From assembly GCA_021797365.1 (NCBI GenBank), contig JAJZZU010000181.1, positions 1-5,902 on the forward strand: 5,902 nucleotides of DNA, read 5' to 3'. Source of the DNA: Pseudomonadota bacterium. GTDB taxonomy: Bacteria; Pseudomonadota; Gammaproteobacteria; Acidiferrobacterales; Acidiferrobacteraceae. Position 1 is the stretch's first letter. Each line of letters begins with the position of its first letter. The position numbers and the translations under genes are program-made. This document shows positions 1 to 5,774 of this stretch, piece after piece. The notes under the pieces are model-generated. The model did no database searches and was not told where the DNA came from. It saw only the letters and a list, made by a program, of their open reading frames with translations.

Positions 1-1547
1 GTTTCTTTCAGGCGCGCCTTCAGGGCCGGATCCTTGACGAACTTGTGGATCCCGGTCAGCGCGGCGATCAGCGTGTCGTCGTTATAAGGCTTGGGTGGCC
101 TGGTTTGTTTCGCGATTACGGAGGCATCCTTGCAGGGCAGCTTGTCGCCTTGGTGGAGGATGCGTAGCACACCCGATGCATCCTCATCATCCCCGCTTTC
201 GTCTTTCTCGGTGCGCACCGACGGGTCCTCTCGAGAAAGGGAGGTCCAACCGGCGTTTTCCACGATGCGTGCAGTGGCCTTGAAGCGCTCGCCGGACGAA
301 AACACAAAGATCGCCTCGCGCGTCTCGAAATGCTCCGGTTCCATGAAAAGTCGCGTATAGCTTTCGCAGATCATCGCGTACACGGCACGCCCGATTTTCG
401 AGATGCTGCCGGGCAGTGGCTGGCCCGCATTGGCGGTCGCATGGCCGGTCGGAATGATGCCGTAATGGGCTTTCACCTCCGCCGTGTTCCAGGCGGGATG
501 CTTGCGCGCGGCATCGACCCCCGCCGGGAGCGTGCCGCCGTGGATCGCCTTTAGGATCCGTGAGGAGTCGGCGTGCTGCTCTTCGGGTAGCCAAGGGCAG
601 TCGGTGCGCGGATAGGTCGTCGCCTTCGCCTCGTAGAGTTCCTGCGCGGCCTCGAGCGTCTTCGCGGCCGAAAGACCCAGGCGGCGGTTCGCGGCGCGCT
701 GCAGGGTGGACAGGGCGTAGGGCATGGGCGCCTGGCGCGTGCCCTTCTTCGCGGAGAACGAAGCAACCGTCGCGGTTTGCCCCGGGATCTTGCGCGCCAG
801 GGCATCGGCCGGCGCGCGATCGAGAAGGAGACCCTCGATGGTCAGGTCCTCCGGGATCATCCACAGGGCCCGAATCTCGCCGGAAGGGCCGGCAAGCCCG
901 GCCTGAACGGTGTAGTGATCCTTGCGCACGAAGCCTTCGATCTCCCGCCGGCGGTCCACGAGAAGCGCGAGGGTGGGGGTCTGTACCCGCCCGATGGGCC
1001 ACAGCGCGCCCTGCCGGCGCGTCATGGCATAGCTCCCGTTTAGCGACACGAGCCAATCCGCCCGCTGGCGGGCCAGGGCGCTCTGGAAGAGGGTTTCGTA
1101 TTCGGTGTTGGACTTGACAGCCTTCAGCGCGGCGCGGATCGAGGCCTCATCGAGGCTCGACAGCCACAGCCTGTCCGTCTGGCCCTTCCATCCCAGGTAA
1201 TCCAGCACCTCGTCGACCAGCAGCTGGCCTTCGCGGTCGGCATCCCCCGCATTCACGACCGTGGAGGCCGAGGCCAGCAGTTTCTTGATCACCCCGACCT
1301 GATGCCCGGCATCCTTGTCTCGTGGCGCCAGTTCCCACTTCACCGGGATGACCGGGAGGTGGCTTGGCCGCACGCGGCCGCCCGTGTAGGCCTCGGGCTT
1401 CGCCTGTGAGAGGAGGTGGCCCCGGCACCACGTCACGAGCACGCCGTTGGCGCACTTCAGATAGCCGTCGCGCTTGACCGGGGAGCCCAGCACGGCCGCG
1501 ATCTCTTTCGCCACCGAAGGTTTTTCCGCGATGTAGACTTTTGCCAT
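1..1547 (-). CDS. topB: DNA topoisomerase III, partial (C-terminus beyond window)
   Basis: Type IA topoisomerase, which cuts one DNA strand through a 5'-phosphotyrosine and passes another strand, resolving replication and transfer intermediates. I translated 515 codons without a stop from the ATG at 1547 to the left edge. The N-terminus begins MAKVYIAEKPSVAKEI, the Toprim start, with E8. The Toprim acidic motif GDADREG lies at residues 101-107 (D102, D104, E106). GRVQTPTL is at 187-194, the catalytic tyrosine is Y312 in TTYPRTD, and HYGIIPT is at 361-367. Known family members are about 650 aa, so roughly the last 140-150 residues should lie outside the window. The start agrees with the family N-terminus, but only a weak purine-rich stretch precedes it. 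High GC matches the window edges rather than the middle. ICEs of the PFGI-1/pKLC102 type carry topB in their maintenance module; here it starts divergently from a ParR-like gene. Confidence 0.95.
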   Translation of the reverse strand, partial: MAKVYIAEKPSVAKEIAAVLGSPVKRDGYLKCANGVLVTWCRGHLLSQAKPEAYTGGRVRPSHLPVIPVKWELAPRDKDAGHQVGVIKKLLASASTVVNAGDADREGQLLVDEVLDYLGWKGQTDRLWLSSLDEASIRAALKAVKSNTEYETLFQSALARQRADWLVSLNGSYAMTRRQGALWPIGRVQTPTLALLVDRRREIEGFVRKDHYTVQAGLAGPSGEIRALWMIPEDLTIEGLLLDRAPADALARKIPGQTATVASFSAKKGTRQAPMPYALSTLQRAANRRLGLSAAKTLEAAQELYEAKATTYPRTDCPWLPEEQHADSSRILKAIHGGTLPAGVDAARKHPAWNTAEVKAHYGIIPTGHATANAGQPLPGSISKIGRAVYAMICESYTRLFMEPEHFETREAIFVFSSGERFKATARIVENAGWTSLSREDPSVRTEKDESGDDEDASGVLRILHQGDKLPCKDASVIAKQTRPPKPYNDDTLIAALTGIHKFVKDPALKARLKE

Positions 1548-1671
1548 CTCTGGTCCGCCATGGAGAATGTCCTGACGATGTTGTACCGCAGGTGGGGCAG
1601 GGCCTGAAGGCGCACGGGGTCGGTGTCGGGTGCGGGGCCCCAATGGCACGCACCGCAACCGGCGCCGTCCA

Positions 1672-1699
1672 TGGCGTCAAGTGGCGTCACTTGACGCCA
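1672..1699. repeat. Triple TGGCGTCA repeat, palindromic operator or parC-like site
   Basis: TGGCGTCAAG occurs at 1672-1681. A second direct copy of its core, TGGCGTCA, starts exactly 10 bp later at 1682. The perfect inverse CTTGACGCCA is at 1690-1699. This gives two direct copies at helical spacing plus one inverted copy in 28 bp. It lies 37 bp before the ParR-like start and about 125 bp before the topB start, in the divergent intergenic region. ParR/StbB-type proteins bind short repeats next to their own gene, so an operator or centromere role is the natural reading. That role is inferred. Confidence 0.6.
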
Positions 1700-1736
1700 G
1701 TCTTCACCGGGCGTCCCCGTTTGCTACCATGCTGGC

Positions 1737-2150
1737 ATGAAGACACCGACCATACGTCTCTGTCTGCGGTTTTACCCGGAGAGGCATGCCGAGCACCGGG
1801 AGATCGCGGAGTTTTTTCGCGCGATTCGTGCCAGCGGTCGGCAGGGCGACGTGGGGCGCCACGTCGAGGCGGCGTTGCTCGCCTACCTGCGCGGGCAGCC
1901 TGCCCCGCGGCGGACACTTACAGGCATTGCGGAGCGAACAGGCCCCGTCGTGCCCGAAGTCGCGGCCGAGCCGGGTGGTGGAGGGGAGAATCAGGCTCAC
2001 CCCCAGGCGGGGGCGGCGGACGGCGGGACCTTTCCCCCGCTGCCGGCGAGCCGGGAGCCCTTGAAGGGAGAAGGCGGCCGCAGCGAGCGTAATCCCCGGA
2101 TGGCCGCGCTCGTGCGCAATATCCACCGGGATCTGAGCGGTTCGTCCTGA
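1737..2150 (+). CDS. ParR/StbB-like small DNA-binding protein (tentative)
   Basis: A 137-aa protein that I tentatively relate to ParR/StbB segregation adaptors. In that family an N-terminal ribbon-helix-helix part binds repeats and a C-terminal helix contacts the actin-like ParM. The pattern fits: a strand-like TIRLCLRFYPERH at residues 5-17, then a helix, then a GDVGRHVEAALLAYLRG helix at 37-53. A Pro/Gly-rich linker follows (about 54-118), and the protein ends in a basic amphipathic helix, RMAALVRNIHRDL, at 121-133. No ParM/StbA gene is visible, since the gene before it is divergent topB; this is unusual because parR normally follows parM. The repeat cluster at 1672-1699 lies just upstream. 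No Shine-Dalgarno precedes the ATG, while a weak -10-like TACCAT sits 6 nt before it, so leaderless expression is possible. GC-rich like topB. It could instead be another small RHH regulator. Confidence 0.55.
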   Translation: MKTPTIRLCLRFYPERHAEHREIAEFFRAIRASGRQGDVGRHVEAALLAYLRGQPAPRRTLTGIAERTGPVVPEVAAEPGGGGENQAHPQAGAADGGTFPPLPASREPLKGEGGRSERNPRMAALVRNIHRDLSGSS

Positions 2151-2196
2151 TCCAACACGATGCCCCGTCTGGTACGCAGGAGTCATGCTTTCAGGC

Positions 2197-2838
2197 TCAA
2201 CGTTCACGCTTTTCCTGCCCCGGTGGGACCTCAGCATACTCGATAACGCCTTTATCTTGGTGGCGATCAAGTGCTGCAAGCGGTTTGTATACGAGTTCAT
2301 TCAGTAGTGGCGCGAGATCTTGATCCGAAGCCCCCAGCTCTTTTGCGAGCCGTAAACGCTCTGAAAGAACTCTGTTTTGGAGGCTTAGATTTTCAAGGGT
2401 GAGTCGGCGCCTCTCGGCTGATTCTCGATATTCGCGGTCCTTTCGCCTTTCGTGGCGATCATTTAGGTACTGGCGAATGACCTCAAGCGCATTGAGCTTG
2501 CCGAGAAATTCCCAGAAACCAGGTGAACTAAGCTGGACAGATGACAACACGATCTGTTCGGAGCGCAGAACAAGTGACGATATCTCTTCTGCGGTGGGTG
2601 GCCAGTCTCGGACATAGCGTACCGCGCGTCGTGGCCCCAAAGGCCAACCAATATACATTCCGAGTGGATACCACGGAAAAGGGAATTCGCGCGATGCGCG
2701 TTTTAGACTGGAAATGACGGATTCGAAAACAAGCAAGGAATCATAGGCGTGTGTAATGTCGCTCAGGTATGCCGCAATTAATTCAACCTCGATTGCACCA
2801 TGACCGTAAACTCGCAGCTTTCCTTTTTCTTGTGGCAT
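2197..2838 (-). CDS. Uncharacterised 213-aa protein with central conserved-looking block and coiled coil
   Basis: I do not recognise an assigned function. The protein has a short globular N-terminus (KLRVYGHGAIEVEL at residues 7-20, then a helix). A Pro/Trp/Gly-rich segment spans about 52-80. The central block at about 97-137 contains SPGFWEFLGKLNALE and RQYLNDRHERRKD. A highly charged coiled coil follows (about 121-167), then a helical C-terminus. There is no signal peptide and no clear membrane span, so it is probably cytosolic. The ATG is well supported: AGGGAG lies 10 nt upstream. It follows the frameshifted HEPN-like gene by 51 bp on the same strand, so the two probably form an operon. 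It converges on the ParR-like gene 46 bp away. GC is clearly lower than in topB, which suggests acquisition as cargo. The pairing with an Rx4H protein hints at a conflict or defence role, but that is inference. Confidence 0.8.
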   Translation of the reverse strand: MPQEKGKLRVYGHGAIEVELIAAYLSDITHAYDSLLVFESVISSLKRASREFPFPWYPLGMYIGWPLGPRRAVRYVRDWPPTAEEISSLVLRSEQIVLSSVQLSSPGFWEFLGKLNALEVIRQYLNDRHERRKDREYRESAERRRLTLENLSLQNRVLSERLRLAKELGASDQDLAPLLNELVYKPLAALDRHQDKGVIEYAEVPPGQEKRER

Positions 2839-2889
2839 GACTTAGCTACTCCCTTTTTATGGTGACGCCGAACGTAGAAGTGAGCGGTT

Positions 2890-3453
2890 TTAGCGGTTAG
2901 AGTAAGCAGCATATGCCACACACCTGCTAATGGCTTGCCAAAACGAAAGATCATTCTGCTCAACCTCAAACTCTTGGAGGGTTTCGTCTGAGTCGCTCCC
3001 CCCCTGCGTGCGCAATAGACGATGGCTCCAAAATCGGTCCTGTATTTCCAATTAGGGTGAGCGACCGCGTTTCGAAAGGCGCGCACTGGATTGTCACTCA
3101 AGAATTGGGCGCATTTCTCCGTAGCAGAACCGCTCGGGCACACCTTCGAGAGAACACGAAAGCATGCCTCTGGCAGATAGACAAAGCAAATGTAGTTCTG
3201 TGTCAAAACTTGAGCGCGAGCGACAAAGGGGGTTGTTATGAACGGCACGGGCTTGATCCATCCAAACCTGAAATGCATGAAGCTCAGCAAGACGATTTTG
3301 AAGTGGCACAGGGGAAGCCGCTCGGATTTTCGCCTTCTGCTCAGGCGAAAGAAACCGAACATCAGCGGCAATAGTAGTAGCGAGTTTGTCCGCCATTTCA
3401 GGGTTGAGCTTTATCTCCTTCGTGAGCCGAGGAGCGAAACCCTTCATTTGCAT
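2890..3453 (-). pseudogene. HEPN-like protein gene broken by two compensating frameshifts
   Basis: The gene opens at the ATG at 3453 and reads well for about 75 residues. At the five-base G run at 3228-3232 (C run on the coding strand) one extra base moves the reading into a second frame. That frame holds a protein-like stretch (ARAQVLTQNY, then NPVRAFRNAVAHPNWKY) until the seven-base C run at 2998-3004. There one missing base returns the reading to the first frame, which ends with LQEFEVEQNDLSFWQAISR and a TAA at 2890-2892. Restoring both runs gives 187 residues. RNAVAH (R127 to H132) matches the Rx4H ribonuclease motif of HEPN domains; the assignment rests on that motif and a helical context only. 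Uncorrected, the first frame stops at 3094 after 119 codons. Either a decayed gene or homopolymer sequencing errors would explain this. No strong Shine-Dalgarno is seen at 3453; the ATG at 3447 is an alternative. It sits just upstream of the 213-aa gene. Confidence 0.75.
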
Positions 3454-3768
3454 ATCAAGATGCTGCCAGTTTATCAGTTTGCATACCCCTCTGCCCGCTG
3501 AATCACCCTACAGAACCGGTGATGGATACCTTGCACCAGTCCATTGCCAGTTTCCTTGCGCACCTACTACGCCCATTGCTGGCTGAATGGCTGGTTCCAC
3601 GGACTACGCGCCCTCGCTTCTCTCTCCCTGGCGCGGGGCGCGCAGCAGTTGTGCCGATGGCGAAGTGGCCTTGCGGTTTTTGCCCGAACCCTCCCTATCT
3701 GTATGCAGCTTCCATCGGCATTCACATAGCTCAAAGCGATAAGCGGCCACGACCCATCTGCATGTACC
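3454..3768. other. Gene-poor spacer between two cassettes, GC-rich core
   Basis: No convincing gene is visible here. It must hold the promoter of the broken HEPN-like gene (right of 3453) and the 3' end of the ASCH transcript (left of 3769). An 8-bp direct repeat TTTGCATA is present at 3447-3454 and 3478-3485. Around 3540-3690 the GC content rises towards that of topB, unlike the genes on either side. A plus-strand frame starting GTG-ATG at 3519 begins with a helix-like MDTLHQSIASFLAHLLRPLL, then becomes low-complexity and lacks a Shine-Dalgarno, so it is at best a fragment. The stretch may be a scar of older element DNA between two independent insertions. Confidence 0.4.
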
Positions 3769-4158
3769 CTAAGTACTACCTTCTCCATACACATACGCAT
3801 ACGACTGCGGAGCCACGCCGCTAGCCAAAAAATCGCTTACGTTTTTTGGCTCTCTGTACCTCTTTACGCGGTTTACCTCGATTGCATATCCAATATGGCA
3901 TCCAAGAAAGTAATCCACGAACAACCGTTCCGATATACCGGCAAACCTTCTTGTCCTTTTCCAAAGTGAATTCGGATGGCCCATATGCACACTCTTTATA
4001 GTAAATTCGCCGACTACCTTGCCAACGGGCTTAGTTGCATAAAGAATTATCGTATTCACGCGTTGGTCTCGTGGAATCCGTCTACGAAATTCATACTTTT
4101 TTGTGCCATCCAATATCTTATTTGCATAGTGCGGCCTAACAGATAACAAGACTTTCAT
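3769..4158 (-). CDS. ASCH-domain protein (PUA-like fold)
   Basis: A 129-aa protein that is essentially one ASCH domain, a PUA-like beta barrel associated with RNA or modified-nucleotide binding. The N-terminus MKVLLSVRPHYANKILDGTKKYEFRRRI shows the family signature: SVRPHYANKI at residues 6-15, GTKKYEFRR at 18-26. A VVGEF strand and a C-terminal APQSYAYVYG end follow. The E. coli ASCH protein YqfB hydrolyses N4-acetylcytidine using a Lys and a Thr just after the same glycine. By eye, K20 lies at the Lys position but the Thr position is E23, so binding rather than hydrolysis is more likely. Its ATG lies inside the end of the upstream GNAT gene (23-bp overlap) and has only a weak Shine-Dalgarno, which points to translational coupling and a shared job. 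Lower GC than topB. Confidence 0.85.
   Translation of the reverse strand: MKVLLSVRPHYANKILDGTKKYEFRRRIPRDQRVNTIILYATKPVGKVVGEFTIKSVHMGHPNSLWKRTRRFAGISERLFVDYFLGCHIGYAIEVNRVKRYREPKNVSDFLASGVAPQSYAYVYGEGST
3823..3851. repeat. Perfect 10-bp inverted repeat with A/T tracts inside the ASCH gene
   Basis: AGCCAAAAAA at 3823-3832 and TTTTTTGGCT at 3842-3851 are perfect inverses around a 9-nt loop. They lie within the last third of the ASCH coding region (residues about 103-112). On either strand the RNA would form a hairpin with a terminal U stretch inside the stem. The GC part is only 3 bp, so it is a poor intrinsic terminator. It may simply follow from the codons used. Confidence 0.45.
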
Positions 4159-5182
4159 TGAGAGACCCAGCCGTAATAACGGATTGAAATTGTTCTTTTG
4201 ACATATCCATAAACCCCCAGTACCTGTCTTCCCGGAATCCCATTTCGTTAATCATTGTTCCTCTTGTGATGCGTCTTGGTAAGGCAAAATTATAGGTGAA
4301 CCTGAGGACGTGTGGATACCGCTTTGTGTTCCAGAAGTCCCGCAGCTCCGTCTGATTAAAAACGCTGTATATAGAACAGTACTGCGCAAAATCTTCCCAT
4401 GAGGAAAAAGACCTGATGTCCCTGTACCCTTCTAGCACGCAGATCGAGGTCGCTACAGATCTAAAGCGGGCACCGCCGGTTCTGTCAGATGTTCTATAGA
4501 TCAGGATCACGTCGCCCGGGCGAACCCTCTCGAGTCCACGCATTGCAGAAAGGTAAACCTTATGGATACTGTTTGTGTGGGAAGTATCTTGAACAATAGA
4601 GGCATCTTCGTTTTTCAGTATTGAATCCGGAAGAAGTCGTGTGTGCCATTTCGGATACAAGGAGAGGAGGTATATGGAGTGGCCCGACAGCTTTACCAGA
4701 GGATATCGCTCCAGAATGCTCCCTCCAGCGTCAAGCATTGATTTTACTAAAACCAGCTCCGTACCATTGGCTGTGATTTTTGTAGCCCTTTGCCGAAACC
4801 CATAGCGCTCAAAAAGAGATACAAGCGCGCCGTGCTTGGCAAAAACAGTCACATATATTTCGGCCGCGCGTTGCGTGACGGCATGGTCGAATATTTTTTT
4901 GAGGAATCTTTCCCCAAGTCTGGTTCCGTGGGCATTAATCTTCATGGTACCCACTTTGACGCGCGTGGCGGCCGGTAACGGCGGGTTAACGTCGTTAACC
5001 GGTCCTACCTCCATCTTCAGATAGAGAAAACCGTCAAGGCCTGCTTCGTTAAAGAAAACATAGGCGCGCTCCGATGCTTTCTTGGTAAACCAGTGTTCGA
5101 ATTCAGCGTAATCGCGTTTCAGGGAATCAAATATTGGATCTGAGATATTTATATTTGAGAATTTCTCGTATATTAGCGGCAC
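4136..5182 (-). CDS. GNAT acetyltransferase fused to a PUA/EVE-like domain
   Basis: A 348-aa two-domain protein. Residues about 1-150 form a GNAT N-acetyltransferase: the acetyl-CoA-binding motif A is around 76-101 (KVGTMKINAH, then HGTRLGERFLKK with the G86/G90 turn). A LFERYGFR motif B is at 123-130. Residues about 160-345 resemble PUA/EVE-like modules: HSIYLLSLYPKWHTRLLPD at 168-186, then IHKVYLSAMRGLERVRPGDV and ILIYRTSD at about 206-233, followed by a strand-rich half. EVE and PUA folds bind modified bases or RNA, so the acetyl acceptor may be RNA-bound; this is inference. The GTG start at 5182 is well supported by TAAGGAGG at 5193-5200, 10 nt upstream. The stop overlaps the ASCH gene by 23 bp, so the two are co-transcribed and probably coupled. 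There is no signal peptide, so it should be cytosolic. Lower GC than the window edges suggests horizontal gain. GNAT toxins of the TacT/AtaT type are shorter and lack this second domain. Confidence 0.85.
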   Translation of the reverse strand: MPLIYEKFSNINISDPIFDSLKRDYAEFEHWFTKKASERAYVFFNEAGLDGFLYLKMEVGPVNDVNPPLPAATRVKVGTMKINAHGTRLGERFLKKIFDHAVTQRAAEIYVTVFAKHGALVSLFERYGFRQRATKITANGTELVLVKSMLDAGGSILERYPLVKLSGHSIYLLSLYPKWHTRLLPDSILKNEDASIVQDTSHTNSIHKVYLSAMRGLERVRPGDVILIYRTSDRTGGARFRSVATSICVLEGYRDIRSFSSWEDFAQYCSIYSVFNQTELRDFWNTKRYPHVLRFTYNFALPRRITRGTMINEMGFREDRYWGFMDMSKEQFQSVITAGSLNESLVIC

Positions 5183-5192
5183 TCCACTGGCG

Positions 5193-5200
5193 CCTCCTTA
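5193..5200 (-). promoter_or_regulatory. Strong Shine-Dalgarno fixing the GTG start of the GNAT fusion
   Basis: On the minus strand TAAGGAGG ends 10 nt before the GTG at 5182. A nearby GTG five bases upstream is out of frame. This near-perfect site supports a GTG start and efficient translation. Confidence 0.8.
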
Positions 5201-5244
5201 CGCAGTCGGCTGTTATTTATTAGCGTATTGGCATAAGATTCGTT

Positions 5245-5291
5245 CGCTCGCAGCAGGTGATGCTACGCAAAAATTGCGTATTTGGCGAGCG
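5245..5291. repeat. Nested inverted repeat upstream of the GNAT gene
   Basis: The inner perfect palindrome is TACGCAA (5264-5270), AAA, TTGCGTA (5274-5280). The outer arms CGCTCGC (5245-5251) and GCGAGCG (5285-5291) enclose it. Together they span 47 bp, centred near 5268-5272. A related direct copy, GCGTATTGGC, lies at 5223-5232 and resembles GCGTATTTGGC at 5276-5286. It sits 63-109 bp upstream of the GNAT start in an intergenic region, so an operator or a recombination or boundary site is possible. Confidence 0.55.
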
Positions 5292-5323
5292 GCAGTTTCG
5301 AACTCGGACCCTGGTGCTTTCCT

Positions 5324-5332
5324 TTATCCACA
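5324..5332 (+). promoter_or_regulatory. Perfect match to the DnaA box consensus
   Basis: TTATCCACA matches the high-affinity DnaA box exactly. It lies in the 244-bp stretch between the GNAT gene and the small upstream gene, near the nested inverted repeat and the AT-rich run at about 5211-5222. Only one clear copy was seen and no initiator gene is adjacent, so it may be chance. Confidence 0.3.
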
Positions 5333-5426
5333 GATTCTGGGGTAGACCCGGAGATAAGCTCAGGCCGCCCTTGGGAGGATGCCGGAATGGCACATCGCCC
5401 AAAACGAAGGTAACCACAGGATATTA

Positions 5427-5657
5427 TCAGGAGTCGCCCACAATCGGGCAAGAAATGCTCTTGAGGACACCCGACAGTCTCAGCCGCAGGAATGTCCGGG
5501 CGTCGTAAGTCAGAACGCCGTCAGGATTGCTCGGGGTCGAATCCAAAAAGCGCAGATGAACGCGCGAACCTTCGTGGGGCACCCAGATAAAGACATCCCC
5601 GGTTCGGGTATCCCGCAAAATCTCAAAATCCAACGAAACGTCCAGATCGCCGTCCAT
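5427..5657 (-). CDS. Small protein of unknown function (76 aa)
   Basis: I do not recognise the family. The 76-aa product starts MDGDLDVSLDFEILRDTRTG, continues with DVFIWVPHEGSRVHLRFLD, and ends after a LTYDARTFLRLRLSGVL helix-like stretch. It has an acidic, strand-rich first half and a basic second half, with no membrane span or signal peptide. I chose the ATG at 5657 because GGAGGAG lies at 5664-5670, 6 nt upstream. The longer in-frame ATG at 5696 (89 aa) has no Shine-Dalgarno. It follows the partial GC-rich gene at 5775 on the same strand, and base composition is closer to the element edges than to the cassettes. It is therefore probably part of the resident backbone. Confidence 0.65.
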   Translation of the reverse strand: MDGDLDVSLDFEILRDTRTGDVFIWVPHEGSRVHLRFLDSTPSNPDGVLTYDARTFLRLRLSGVLKSISCPIVGDS

Positions 5658-5663
5658 AAGCCG

Positions 5664-5670
5664 CTCCTCC
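5664..5670 (-). promoter_or_regulatory. Shine-Dalgarno that decides the start of the 76-aa gene
   Basis: GGAGGAG on the minus strand, 6 nt before the ATG at 5657. It favours this start over the ATG 39 nt upstream, which has no comparable site. Confidence 0.6.
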
Positions 5671-5774
5671 ATTGCCTCTTGCCACGATAAGGTCATTGGC
5701 GCAGAGGGTGCAACCCGTGCTTCGGAGGGGCACCGGCCACGGCAAGGCCTCAGAGGTCTTTCCCCCGAGGGAGC

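Noticed and set aside
187..1056. Long 289-codon minus-strand open frame inside topB
   Set aside because: Shadow of topB in GC-rich DNA: Arg/Ala/Gly/Pro-rich and without motifs, while topB in the other frame shows full Toprim and catalytic motifs.
1457..1690. Minus-strand 77-codon frame with a CGAC (CxxC) motif upstream of and overlapping topB
   Set aside because: It overlaps the first 91 bases of topB in another frame, its second half is basic low-complexity sequence of shadow type, and it has no clear Shine-Dalgarno. The CxxC alone is not enough.
1704..2300. 198-codon minus-strand frame opposite the ParR-like gene
   Set aside because: It overlaps two better-supported genes, is Arg/Gly/Pro-rich, and has no recognisable motif.
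2778..3371. 197-codon minus-strand frame taken as an independent gene
   Set aside because: Only its middle part is protein-like and it continues from and into the first frame at the homopolymer runs. Its start and end are out-of-frame readings of the broken gene and the 213-aa gene start.
5285..5320. tRNA T-arm-like TTCGAA stretch suggesting an attachment site
   Set aside because: The flanking bases do not pair as a T stem and no acceptor, anticodon or D arm can be built around it.
5220..5417. 65-codon minus-strand frame between the GNAT gene and the 76-aa gene
   Set aside because: No Shine-Dalgarno, no motif, a biased composition, and it runs through the nested inverted repeat.
5430..5455. 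Small GCCC/GGGC hairpin at the end of the 76-aa gene as a terminator
   Set aside because: The stem has only about 4-5 pairs, it lies within the coding region, and no U run follows.
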